NCBI GenBank assembly: GCA_036023115.1 | Contig: JAYKKT010000056.1 | Span: forward strand, 3,474,501-3,538,500 | Length of the DNA stretch: 64,000 bases | Reading direction: 5' to 3' | Origin: Brasenia schreberi | Taxonomy: Eukaryota; Streptophyta; Magnoliopsida; Nymphaeales; Cabombaceae | Part shown: positions 23,283 to 35,943 of the stretch, piece after piece | Position numbering within the stretch: the stretch's first letter is position 1 | Layout of the letters: every line of letters starts with the position of its first letter | Notes under the pieces: generated by a model | Seen by the model: only the letters and a program-made list of their open reading frames with translations | Told to the model about the DNA's origin: nothing | Databases searched by the model: none | Made by a program: the position numbers and the translations under genes

Positions 23283-23949
23283 CACTCCAGAGAGAACTAT
23301 AAAAATGCTTTTAAGCGTTTTCAGTAAAAAAAAAACACAGTTTCGAAAAACCGAGGTGGGAAAACCAGCGGTTTTCCAAAACCGCTCGCGGTTTTCTGAA
23401 ACTGCTAGTGGTTTCTGAAACTGCTAGTGGTTTCTGAAAACCGCCTCAGGGTCTGTGTCAAAAAGACAAAAATGCCCCTGACCAATTTCGGATATTACGT
23501 AGTCTGCCATGATAAAAAGACAGTTTTACCCCTTGGCAGTTTTTGAAAATTACAAGAAAACTGAGGGTTGTTATTTTACAATATTGTCCAACCCTGTTTG
23601 GATAATTTCGTTTCTGTCACTCAGTCAAAAGATGGGTTTACCCCTGTTCTTTTGGAAAAATTATAGATTCGCCCTTAGAGTTAAAATTAAGATTTTAACT
23701 CCGATCAGTTGCGAATTTTACAAGAATACCAAATAGTAATTTTACAAGTTTTTCCTTATAATTTTACAAAAGAGGACAAATAGATAAAATTACAAATTTA
23801 TCCCTTGGTATCCTTTTTAGGGGGTTTAGAGGCAGAAAAAACTCTTAGAAATTTTTTTTTGTTTCATATTCTGCATCACTTTAACATGTCGCTTGCTTTG
23901 TGTGTTTTTGTTTCCTTTTAGACCGCTTCATTGATATTTTTGCCAAACA

Positions 23950-24800
23950 CCTAAAAAAATGAGTTCTAGGATATGTGTATCAGAACTGGCAAAAACAGAA
24001 AAGCTAAACGGTCTGAACTTGTAGACTTAGAAGAGAAGAATCCCACTGGCTCTAACACTAGAAGAGTATGTTTTAAAGGAAATAGTGTATCCTCCACCAC
24101 CAGACGCAAACCAACAATAGTTAGAAATGTTTTAAAATGTATAAAATATTTCTAAAAGATGATACTATAGCAAGGACGATCATATTAACATACATGGAGA
24201 ATGATTTGATTAGGGTCTTTGAAGAATATGAGACCGCCAAAGAGCTGTTTGACTCACTAACAGCTAAGTATGATACAACTGCAAAATTATATGTGTAGTT
24301 GCTACTACAGAAATATAACTCCTTCAGAATGAAAGAAGGAGAAAATGTAGTAGAGCACGTAAATCACATGCTAGTGATGGCTAGAGACCTAGCCGTAGCA
24401 AAATTTGTCATCCCCGAACTGATGCAGATGTCAATCATACTGAACAGTCTACCTCTATCATGAAATATGGTCATCACTGCCTTAAGATTAGGGTCAGAAA
24501 TCAACCTTTCTGAGTTGCCCCTAAAGCTAGCAATTGAGCAATAACATATGCTGAAAAACAAAAAAGAAAAATTGCTAGTGGTCTAGGATGAGTTAGCGTT
24601 TAACTCGAAATCCAATCAGAAAAAGAAACCAACTAAAAGGTTTGGCAAGAATAACAAGAAAGGCGATCAAAGTTTTAAGAAATCACAGGAAACCGCTTTT
24701 CAGATTAAGTGTTTCAACTGTGAAAAGATGGAACACTACAAGAGGGACTACCGCAACAAGAAAGGTGAAAGAAACAACCCACAATACAGATAATCGGAGA
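23950..24800 (+). pseudogene. Copia D gag, broken
   Basis: Recognisable pieces in shifting frames include LFDSLTAKYDTTAKLYV, MKEGENVVEHVNHM and a zinc knuckle region CFNCEKMEHYKRDY near 24711-24752. The knuckle keeps CX2CX4H, but the last Cys is Tyr. Several in-frame stops (for example at 24298 and 24461) and frameshifts prevent a product. Confidence 0.8.
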
Positions 24801-24849
24801 AGTAGGATATAATCTACGTAATTTCAGAATGTCTATACTTGGACCGCCT

Positions 24850-27800
24850 AATTACAGGTTGGTGGATAGACTCAGGAGCTACAAGATATATCTCAAAGAC
24901 CAAGAAAGGGGCAATTAACCTGAAGGAATACCAACCTTGAGAACATCATGTATATATGGGAAACAGTACTTTCTCAGATATTCTGGGTATTGGATCCTTT
25001 AGGATATTTGTACAAGGCAAACCAATTGTACTGACCGATGTGTTAATTATGCCATCAATAAGGTGCAATCTAATCTCGGTCCCTACCTTAGTTAAGAAGG
25101 GTTTTGAAGTTAGGTTTATACCTAACAAGGTGACTGTGGGCAAATATGAGAGAATCTTGTTCTCAAGAGACTTTGATGTAGAACATGGACTGTTCAAGTT
25201 ATCTGATAATAAAAATCATCAATCTTCTGTTTATATTAAGAGTGCATTTTCTGTTGATGTGAATATGTGGCATAAACGTCTAGGGCATATAAGTCTATAA
25301 AAGTTGAGGAAATTATCCAAACTTTGACTTATTGCCCGGATTTGAGGAAAAGACTTTCAATAAGTATGAAGCTTGCATACAATGAAAAATGACAAGGAAA
25401 GTCTTTTCCAAGGAAACAACAAGGGCATCAATCCTGTTAGAAATTATTCACACAGATTTATGTGAACCTTTCAGAGTAAAGATACATCGAGAAAAGGGTT
25501 ACTTTATAACCTTTATCGATGATTACTCTAGATATATGTATATATATCTTTTGGCACATAAATCAAAGGCACTTGATGCTTTCAAAGAATATAAGCAAAA
25601 AGTAGAAAATCAATTAGGGCATTCGATCAAAGTCTTAAGATCAAACAGAGGAGGTGAGTATACCTCGGCAGAATTCTTAGAATTTTGCAAAGACTTTGGT
25701 ATTACTAAACAAAACTCAATGCCTAGGACACCTCAGCAAAATGGTGTAACTAAAAGATACAATAGAACCTTGCTGAACATGATAAGGTCTATGTTGATTG
25801 ATGCCTCTCTTCCAAGGGTATTTTGGGGAGAAGCAATAAGTACAACCATTTACATACTCAACAGAGTACTATGTAAAGCTGTATTCACTACACCATATGA
25901 GATGTGGTTTGGAAGAAAACTCAACCTAGGTCATCTCAGGAGGTGGGGATCAATTGCACATGTTAAGATCCTTAATGAGTTTAGAGATAAATTAGATAGT
26001 AGGTCCTTGAGGTGTATATTTATTGGATATCCAAAAGGTTCAAAAAGATATCGGTTTTATCATAAGGACCACATACTCATTGAAAGCAGAGATGTTGAAT
26101 TCTTAGAAGATTCTAAGAATGACATCTTAGAAAATAATGAGGAATGTGTTGATGATTTGGTAGATTTAGACCAATCATCTTTTGAGCCCATAGAAGATCT
26201 TCCTGAAACTACCGATACCTTAAGTGGACATAAGAGGCCAAGAGCCACTCCATCCTACTTAAAGGATTATCACACTTAACTTGCACAAGAAGTGTGTAAT
26301 TCGGTAGATTTAGATGAGTTGACTGATAACTTGACTTATCAGCAAGCAATGAACTCATCGGAAGCAACGGACTGGGAGAAAGCCATGAATGAGGAAATTG
26401 AATCCATTGAGAAAAATCAAGTTTGGGAATTGGCTGATTTGCCAAAAGAAAGGAAAGTTATAAGCTGTAAATGGGTTCTCAAAAAGAAATATAAGGTCGA
26501 TGGTACAATCGACAAGTTTAAAGCGAGGTTGGTTGCAAAGGGTTTTTCGTAAAAAGAGGAGATAGATTATGTTGAGATATATTCCCCAATTACGAAATTT
26601 GCATCCATAAGAATAATCCTAGCAATATCTGTATACTTTGATTTGGATTTACATCAGTTAGATGTAAAGACAGTCTTTCTAAATGGTGATTTAGAAGAAA
26701 TCACATACATGCAGTAACCCGAAGGATTTGTGTTTGAAGGCCAAGAAGATAAAGTATATAGGTTGAAAAAATTCCTATATGGCCTGAAACAGTCACCTTA
26801 TCAATGGTATTTGACCTTTCAAAATGCCATTATAGAACTTGGGTTTGTGGCTAACAAACTTCATCACTGTGTTTATGTTTAGAACAGTGGGAGCCACTTT
26901 GTTATCTTATCATTATATGTAGATGACATATTGTTGACTAGAAATGACAATGAGATGATTGTCAAAACCAAGTCATGGTTGAACTCTAAGTTCGAAATGA
27001 AGGATATGGGGGAAGCATCCTATATCTTAGGTATAAAGATCTCTCGAGATAGAGAATTTAGACTCTTATGCCTGAGTCAGGAGAGATATATAGTCTATAT
27101 CCTCAAGAAGTTCAAAATGGGTGAATGCAAGTCTGCAGATACACCTGTTGTAAAAGGGGTAAAATTAAGTAAGGCTGATTGTTCCGGTGAATGAGACGAT
27201 AAACCTAATGTTCTTTATGCATAAGCTGTTGGCAGCTTGATGTATGCTATGTTGTGTACAAGGCCAGATATCAGCTTTGCTTTTGGTCTTGTCAGTAGAT
27301 ATCAAAGTAATCATGGTTGGCAACATTAGGTAGCTGTGAAAATGATTCTAAGATATCTAAAAGGAACAAAGAACTTGAAACTGTGTTTTCAAAGCAAATG
27401 AACTGAAAGTGGTAGGATACTTAGACGATGACTTTGCTAGGAGCAGAGATGACAACAAATCAACCTCAGGACAAATATTCTTATTTGGAGGTGGTGTTGT
27501 TTCTTGGGCATGCAAGAAACAAGGTTGTGTAGCATTGCATACACAGGAAGATGAGTATGTTGCTTGCTGTATGGCTGCAACAAGTGATGTCTGGATAAGC
27601 CGCTTCATATGAGATTTGAAGCTGGAGATAATAGATGAGCTAGTGGTTATCTATTGCGATAACAATGCAACAATTACTCTTATTAGGAGTGGAGCATATT
27701 GCTCCAAAAGCAAGCATATAATTGTAAAATACCACTATGTTCATGATATGGTTATGAGAAAGGAAATATCCATCTCATACATGCCAACTGAAGACATGTT

Positions 27801-27867
27801 GGCAAAAGGCATAATGGAAGAACTCTTCTCAAAACATGTTAGAAACGTTGGTTTGAGATATGTTTGA
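24850..27867 (+). pseudogene. Copia D pol, broken (PR-IN-RT-RH)
   Basis: Order is protease (GGWIDSGAT, about 24862), GAG-pre-integrase (MWHKRLGHIS, 25265-25300), integrase (25389-26279, with IHTDLCEPF, FIDDYSRYMY, SNRGGEYT and TPQQNGVTKRYN), RT (26340-27190, with KWVLKKKYKVDGTIDKFKARL, FLYGLKQSP and SLYVDDILLT) and RNase H (27400-27867, with STSGQIFLFGGG and KHIIVKYHYV). In integrase the second catalytic region reads SNRGG where SDNGG is usual, so the Asp is lost. Stops occur after GFS (26551), after TYMQ (26716), at 26879-26881 and elsewhere. It is non-functional. Confidence 0.9.
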
Positions 27868-28042
27868 TTTGTTGTATAGGCAAACAACCATACAAGTATA
27901 GGTAAATAACCATACAATGGATGATTTGTTGTGTAGGGAAATAATCACACAATAGATTTTGATTACAATAGTAATCAGGAATCGACATAACCAGACTGGC
28001 TAAACCAAGAACGGTGTGTCGATACACTTGGCTCGAATGGCC

Positions 28043-28052
28043 AAGTGGGAGA
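28043..28052 (+). other. Polypurine tract of copia D
   Basis: AAGTGGGAGA directly precedes the 3' LTR, where plus-strand synthesis primes. Confidence 0.8.
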
Positions 28053-28414
28053 TGTTACAAAATGGTGGCTATTCTCGGCTCGGGTAACGGCTAGACTGGC
28101 TAAACCAAGAACGGACAATTGTTACCCCGTTAAAGCTCCCAAACGAGAGAAGCCACAGGTGGATAAGCACAGACAAATGGGAGAGCGCCTGCCTATAAAG
28201 GCAGGCACATACAAAGACAGTGAGACATAGATATACAATGAGAAATACCAAAAAATTACAAAGAAATGACATTTGACTCTGCAAGCCCCTGTGAGGAAAC
28301 CTCGTGTCCATCGTCTTCACTGCTGCACTATTTTCATCTCTGGAAAAACAGAGAGCTACAGGAATCCGGCGATCATCAGCAACCTTCACTGCAAGGTAAT
28401 CTTCTTCACCGTCA
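28053..28414 (+). repeat. 3' LTR of copia D
   Basis: 362 bp from TGTTACAAAATGGTGG to CTTCTTCACCGTCA. TATAAAG at 28194-28200 sits in a hairpin formed by GCCTGCCT (28187-28194) and AGGCAGGC (28199-28206). The phrase AGACTGGCTAAACCAAGAAC near 28093 also occurs upstream of the polypurine tract near 27992, suggesting local template switching. Confidence 0.92.
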
Positions 28415-28419
28415 GTAAT

Positions 28420-28794
28420 ATGGGCTGTAAATTGACCAAGTGATCTTTGCAAGGAGTGTTGGTCACTTTATGGTCTCGAATATGTTAAGAATAAAAAAAA
28501 TGTGATTGAATCCTCAAAGAAGAAGGCAATCAATTCTTTCCATAACGATACACAATGGCTAAACAAAAAATCTTCTTGAGGTGAGAAGACGTCCAGTTGG
28601 GTTAAATTCAGGCCAGACGATCAACACGGTTTCTAAAAATTCAGACTCATTCTGTAGATTCTTTGTATACATCATGTTGCATTAGGAAGTCCTATTGAGT
28701 TTGAAGGATAAACGATCAAATTGGGTTAGAGTAGGTTCGCTATGATTTATAACAAGCTTATCGTATATCTTTGATATTGTAAAATACTCAAGGG
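28420..28794. other. Intergenic DNA, nothing recognised
   Basis: Short stretch between copia D and the next MITE. No coding frame or repeat was identified. Confidence 0.5.
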
Positions 28795-29182
28795 TATACA
28801 TGTCTGGTTCCACTTAGCCCAGAACCTGGAACGGTAACCTTACCGGCCCTGCCAGTTCTAGGGCAGTATGGATTTGAGCTCGGAACCAGTAAATTTATTA
28901 TAAAAAAATCAAAAACTATAGAAAAATAAAAATGAAACGAGCTCAGCCGGTTCTAGGGCGGTTCCAGTTTCTCCGAACCAATAAATTATTTAAAAAAATT
29001 GAAAACTATAAAAAATAAAACCAGCAGTTTCAAACCGCTGGTTCCAGTTCTATAAAAGGTGAAACCGGAACCTAACCAGATGGTCCTCGGTTCCAGCTCT
29101 GATTTCATTGGTTCGGCGTTCAGCTGGTTCCTGGCCTGATCATTTGCAGTTGGAACCGTCGATTAGGAACCGGCCATGTCTA
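28795..29182. mobile_element. hAT-type MITE, TAGACATGGCC family, best copy
   Basis: A 388-bp element starting TATACATGTCTGGTTCC and ending GGAACCGGCCATGTCTA. The ends are inverted repeats matching at 14 of 17 positions. It is flanked by a perfect 8-bp target duplication, CTCAAGGG (28787-28794 and 29183-29190). The interior has two A-rich cores (28880-28925 and 28985-29015) between GGTTC-rich arms. There are no open frames. Eight-base duplications and short TIRs point to hAT mobilisation. The supplying transposase is not evident; the intact hAT in this window has different ends (CAGTGTTGT). Confidence 0.85.
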
Positions 29183-29190
29183 CTCAAGGG

Positions 29191-30637
29191 AAACGTCTAA
29201 CCCTAGCTTAATACTCGGACACCCCCCTGATCAACCAATACAAAGATCAAACAACCTAACAAGCAAGGTCAGGGGATATGCCTTCCACTGTTCGCAAGAA
29301 AGCGGACTCAGCCGTCTGAAATATACTATGTTCTTCATCCATAGAGAAATCTTTGTAGTGATTATATGATATGCCAAGCAGAGGCAACTTTGGGCACTTT
29401 AGCATGACCACTAAATTTGTGTGGTCGAACCAGAAAGAGATAAGTAATACAAAGATGCCGAACAGAAAGTTGTGGGCATTTATCCCACTAGCCCCGGCCA
29501 TTGATTTTAAGATATCGAATCTCCTTTGTCTTACACAAAGAGAGTATTTAAAACATTGACGTCTCTTGCAAGCTTCCACACAGCCATCAAAGAAGATATT
29601 TAATATTTGTTCTAAGCGAGAATTCTCGTTTTCGCATCCATTTTAACAAATGAATTGATCAAGTACAAATTTTGTTTGCTGGAACAGCTAGACCCATATA
29701 GAAGGGATGCTATAAATATTTTGAAGAAAGATATACTATGCATTCATCACAAATTGGCACCAATCTTGAATTCAATTCTGATGAAAAAGTGTCATCGATG
29801 GGGTTAACCATTTCAATAATATGTGAACTTCCATTACTTCTTACCTGGAAAAAATTTTCTAAGTATCCGCTTATCTTCGCTATTTGTTCTGCCACACTAA
29901 TATCTTAAATTTCATTCAAAAAAATTGATGGAATCCAGCCTTAACTTAAATAAGTACAGCAAACAGTTTTACTTTAAGTTAAAGTAACAAAATAAAAGTT
30001 CTAAAGAAACAATATTCTAAACATAAAGATGTTGAGTATGAACGTACAACCACATTAGACAAGGTACGATTCCTAATCAGGTTATCAAAGAAAATCTCGA
30101 CGTGACATTAATCTAATATAAAATGAAAACAACACTTGAGATGGTTTTTTGACATTTGGAGATTATTGAACTCCCATGACAAGTTTCAAGAGATGAACAC
30201 TTTAACCTCTTTCAACTCATTAAGGTGTTTCAGACCACCTAACCAAGTGAACTTTGTGCATCTGGGATCAAGTTCACCCACGAGCTAGCGCTAATAATTG
30301 TATATTTGAACAAAGGAATCCTAAACCGGAAGTGGCCGGTCTATTTTGAGGTAAGGTGGGGAGACTGCTCCACCTGAAATTTGAGAACTCAATGAAAAAG
30401 TTACAAGAAGCAAACTGTACATAGTTCGCCCCCATCATAAATAGCCGGGCTAAACAGTATGAGGGCGCTGGGATTCCATTCTCTCCTTAGTGGTAAGTCT
30501 TTGTCCAACTTCGAAGAAGGAAGATACAAATATAAGTCTAACAAGCTCATTCAAGCTAAATGTGCAGGCCCATAAAAAATTGAACCGGACTCATTTATTT
30601 CACCCATATCCTGTTTGAGCTTTATTCTATCATTTGG
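29191..30637. other. Intergenic DNA, no gene recognised
   Basis: A minus-strand frame at 29256-29579 (107 codons) resembles nothing I know and has no splice context. The remainder is AT-rich and unremarkable. Confidence 0.45.
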
Positions 30638-30648
30638 CAGGCATGATC

Positions 30649-32009
30649 AAACAACAATAATAACAACTAACTAAGCCTTTTCTGTATTAGATAGAGTTAT
30701 CTACATGATTCTTTATTTCTATAGAGTTCGATGAAGTGACATACTAATAGTTAACTCAATATAAGAGAAAATTCTTTGTTGTTTCCTTTCAATACTTTTA
30801 TGGTCTTTCACTTTCTCTTTTAATATTTTTATCTAGTTTTTCATACCTTCTTATAAGAGTTTCTATTGGTCACTATTTTACATGTTCAAACCATCTTAAA
30901 CGATTTTTCTTCATTGTATTATATGTTACTATCACTCTCAATTTATTTCTAATCTTTTCTTGTGTTAGCACACATGCATTTAAGCATCTTCATTTGATAT
31001 CATTAACTACCCAATATAAAGAACCATAAAAAATAGTGGGTCTAATTGTTACTATAAAATATTTACCTTTTAACTTAAAGAGTATATTCTTGTCACATAG
31101 AATACAGCCTGATGTACTTCTTTATTTTAATTAACTTGCATTAATTGTATTTCTAACATCTCCATCAATCTTTTCATTGCTTTGAAAAACTAAACCTAGG
31201 TATTTAAAATTTTTCTTATGAGAAATATAATATATACCAATCTTAATTTCTATGTCATCTAAAATAACTGAATGATCAAACTTGCATTCCATATATTTTA
31301 TCTTTGTTCTACTAAGTCAAAAGTGTTTACATTCTAATGTTTCTCTCTATAGTTCTATTTTTTTATTAAGTTTTTTCTTATACTCATCTACTAACGCAAT
31401 ATACTTCTCTTATTAACTAACGCAATATTTTTTTATTAATATACACCAATATACTTCATCCTCAATATGTTTTCTCAACTTATCAATGATCAATATAAAT
31501 AAATATGTACTTAAAGTTGATTCTTAATGTAATTCAATATTAACTTCAAAGAAATTTGTCATTCTCATGGGTCATTACACATGGTTGTGCTCCTTCATAT
31601 ATGTCTCTTATAAGATTGATGTATGTTAATGAGACACCTCTCTTTTTCAAGATTTTCCAAAGAATATCTCTTAACATCCTACCATAAGCTTTTTTTTATA
31701 TCAATAAATACCATATGAAGATTCTTCTATTTTGCTTTAAAATATTTCATAAGATATCTCATTAGTTGAATAGGCTTAGTAGATCTTCCTGGGATGAATC
31801 CAAATTAGTTCTTTGTTAGTACTCGGTACTTGTTTCAACATACGTTCTATAAATTTTTTTATAATTTAATAGTATGGCTCATCAACTTTCTACAACAATA
31901 TTTACATAATTTGGAATGTCTTTCTTATTCTAATATATTAGTATAATTATATTTTACCTTCATTACTTAGGAATCTTTTGGGTTTTTTCTATTTTATTAT
32001 ATTATTTTA
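30649..32009 (-). mobile_element. Old RTE LINE (LINE 3)
   Basis: Minus-strand RTE copy of about 1.36 kb colinear with LINE 1, heavily decayed. Its 3' end reads GGCTTAGTTAGTTGTTATTATTG at the left border. An 11-bp flanking repeat, CAGGCATGATC (30638-30648) and CAGGTATGATC (32010-32020), is a likely target duplication. Numerous stops remove all coding capacity. It appears much older than LINE 5 (57045-57453). Confidence 0.8.
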
Positions 32010-32020
32010 CAGGTATGATC

Positions 32021-32823
32021 GCTTTTGACGTGCAATACTGCCAAAACTTCCCAAGAGAAAGATAACTCTCACAAAGCATCTCATTCCTCGATTCGAAGGA
32101 GATTACATTCTTATGGCCAATCTCTGTCATCCGAGATTTCAACTTGTCTCTCCACTTTTGTGTTGATCCATTGGAAAATGTATAAAATCAGTGTATCTTG
32201 TGTCATTTCATGTGATCCAATGACAACATTGCCAACAAAGTCAAAGTCATATATTTCATACTAGTGCCTAAGGATGACAGGGCTTGGACACATGTAGCAA
32301 GTAGCATATTGTCACCTTTATCGGCCAAGGGTGAAGATAAGGTATGCTGAAACTAAGTAAATAATCTATCACAAAAAGAAAAAAATGTTTTTGGAAAAGA
32401 AAATCCATAAGAAAAACACTGTAATACAACTAAGACATGCTAGAATACTCAACTTACCTAGAAGTGCTTGACTGTATCACAGGTCATGATCACTAGCTAT
32501 GTATCGGCCCATATGCCCATATTAGTCCGATAAAACACAATATATATAAGGTTGGGTTAGACATCTAACATTAAATTTCTCCTTCTCTATGTGAGATCAA
32601 TGAACGTGGGAATAGTAGCTAAATGACATCCAATACCACTCATGTTTAGTGATTACGGGCGTGAATTACTTTTCTTATTATATATTTTATTATTCGATGG
32701 TTGCCAGTCGGGAAGGAAAAGAAAAAGCCCCCTCTTATCTTTGTAGTACTTGGTTCAAATTCTGATTCTGCTAATTAGTTTCATGCTTTATGCATTGAAG
32801 AGGAGGGATTAGGGAAGACTGTC
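32021..32823. other. Intergenic DNA and upstream region of the small-peptide gene
   Basis: No coding exon was recognised. The frame at 32025-32264 starts at a LINE border and looks accidental. Confidence 0.5.
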
Positions 32824-32830
32824 TATAAAT
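32824..32830 (+). promoter_or_regulatory. Candidate TATA box of the small basic peptide gene
   Basis: TATAAAT 84 bp upstream of the ATG at 32914, a normal distance for a plant core promoter with a 50-60-base leader. An ATGTGA start-stop lies at 32855 and may or may not be inside the transcript. Confidence 0.4.
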
Positions 32831-32913
32831 TCTCTCAAAGGAGAACGGCCATCGATGTGAATAACCGATTAAAGAGGTTTCTGCTGTTTGAAACTCTAAG
32901 GAAGGAAGGTGAA

Positions 32914-33623
<710 letters not shown>

Positions 33624-35943
33624 TAGTGGATAATTATTTATAGCCTGAAGTTCAAATCACCAATATTTTGTCTAAGCTGGCATAGTTCAGCTGTATGAAA
33701 TAATCAAAAGGGTGATGTAGTTTGTATTGCAGTTTCAGTTTTTGTTATACAAGTTCAATCTCATACAGATTAGCATTTATTTTTCTTCTTTTACTATGAA
33801 ACATGAACCAAAGGGTAAATAGAACGAAAATAAATAACGAAAGCTCGGATCTTGGGGATCGTCAGAATGATGAACAACGATGTTTAGCTAAATCAGCCAA
33901 CCACAAAGATTACTGTAACACATCTTTTAGCTCCCTCGTTCCTGATGCATTGAAGGGTTTCACCTTTTGAGTCTGAATCTGACGAATTATAGCTCTACCA
34001 CAACTTTAACTCCTTCACTCTTGATGCATTAAAGGGTTTCACCTTCTGATTCTGGACCTTATTACCAATATCAATCGACACAGATGGTCGAAACTTAGGT
34101 CTGGTTTCGAATTCTATCAGACAGAGATCAGAAATTATTGAAAAACAAAACGTTCAAAAAGCAGAAAAGAAAGGGTTGACATATTCAACATAATTATCTG
34201 TAGACAAACACCATCTCATTTGTACTTCAAGTAATTTGAAGGGCAAGAACGTCTGAAAGCAAACTTAGAAATCCTTTACAATTTAACTTAACTCAAGGAA
34301 TGGCATCCGTTAGTCATCCAATAGAGTAGGCATATATTTGACTCGTGGGTTTTTTCTAGCATGCATTTAAATTATTAAAAATTGCTCACTCGTGAGTTAG
34401 TCATGCAAGATAACCACCAGAACTGGAACACCGTGGGTGTTAAGCGCATATCTATGTGCAATCGGATCGGTTGCAGGACCTGCTACGGAAAAGTTGTGTA
34501 CCACAGGGTGACGATGGCCTTCTAGCGTCAGCGCTGATGATTTCGTGTTTCGGGTCATCTTCACCTTGGGTTTTGTGTACAAAACACCAAACGCAACCCA
34601 ACTTTTTTGCCACATTGGGTGGGTGGACACGAACACATACTTTTGGAGGGTCATGTGTGATTTCCTCGTGTCTGAGCAAGTCATGTCATTTCATGTTTCC
34701 GCCTAGACAGGTCAAAACTTGAACACCACCCAATTTCTCATAGACCTCGGGTGGACAGAGATATGAAGTGTCTAGTGTCCGGTTCTAATATCGTGCCTGA
34801 AATCAACACCCTATGCCGTCAATAGTGATTGGTCCGTTGGCCCTCTAAGTGGTTGGGCACTGCTTATATGCAATTAGGTGGATTGAGTGGTATACTGTTT
34901 ATTAAAAAAATAAAGTTGGTAATTTCTTTAGAAAATTCGTTATGGTATGAATACTATATTTCATTATAATTTCTTAATATACAACATACATACCACTATG
35001 ACTTCATCCATCTCACTTTACACTGACTGATAGCAAAGGAAACAAAAAATGCTCATGATTATCTGACTGGTTCTACTTCCAAGCATATGATTTACTTGTA
35101 ATATGGAGAATAAAATCTAAGTTAATTACCCAAAGAGTGTATTGTCCAAAAAGAGTTTTCTGCTAAGAGTATAATCATCAACCCCCTTATAAGCACATCA
35201 TAAACCCACGTAAAGAACCATGCTTGCGTGTGCAGTTTATGCGGTATATAATGTTGTTTAAGGTTATTATAATGAAAATGAGCAAGCCTATGAGTCACTT
35301 TAATTCTCCTAAGGGCACATAAAGTACATAGGTTGGCTAAGTACTGCATTTTTGCAACACGGATGTCAACCCCAGTTTGCATATTAGAAAGGGCATTTAG
35401 CTGATAAACAGGACCCTGTGCGAGATATACCCATAATAGGATAGGCCCTTGGGGCAAAGGGTGCTAGTCTGGAGCTTTAGTTTGAGTTTTTCCAATCCCT
35501 TGAAATGTGATTTTCTCCAGGTAATAAACTTCTTTTTTAACCATGCGTGTTCAAATAATTAGTCTATTGTGAAGAAAAAAAGGGATCGAGGTTCCATATC
35601 CAATATCCATCAGATCAGAGGTAAGCTGCATTGCCCACATGTAGATAAACAGAAATGTAGGTGCAAACTCAATTATAGTATAATTTCATCAGATGTTAGC
35701 TATATCAAAGAATAAAGAATTAATAAATGTCATATTTACTGCCACATTCTATTCAAACAACTGCAGAAAGACCATTGCTGGAGTTCTAGCTAGCAGATCA
35801 AGGCCAGCAAGATTAGGCACGGCAACACATGTTTAATAGGACTACATGTTGACACAAAATTGTAGTCAGCAATAATAACCAAACCATCTTGGAGCTAATC
35901 AATGGGTTTGCACTGGCAACCTGGTGTATGATTTATACGGAGA
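33624..35943. other. Intergenic DNA between the peptide gene and ICMEL
   Basis: No gene was recognised. A GC-richer stretch at 34430-34720 is open in three frames, but none resembles a known protein. Near 33925-34055, CTC(G/A)...TCNTGATGCATT(G/A)AAGGGTTTCACCTT occurs twice about 85 bp apart, a small direct repeat. Confidence 0.45.

Larger units (their letters stand above)
22392..28414 (+). mobile_element. Full-length Ty1/copia retrotransposon, dead (copia D)
   Basis: A 6,023-bp element bounded by TGTTACAAAATG...CA LTRs and a perfect 5-bp target duplication, GTAAT, at 22387-22391 and 28415-28419. Domain order is gag, protease, integrase, RT and RNase H, so it is copia rather than gypsy. The coding part has many stops and frame changes. 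Its leader is unusual (minisatellite, CT tract, repeated inverted motifs). The element is isolated, with no other element nested in it. Confidence 0.95.

Noticed and set aside
29256..29579. 107-codon minus-strand ORF as a gene
   Set aside because: No recognisable motif and no flanking splice or promoter evidence; likely chance.
34397..34722. GC-richer segment open in three frames as a gene
   Set aside because: No domain, no splice-consistent continuation and no start context; possibly an old repeat.
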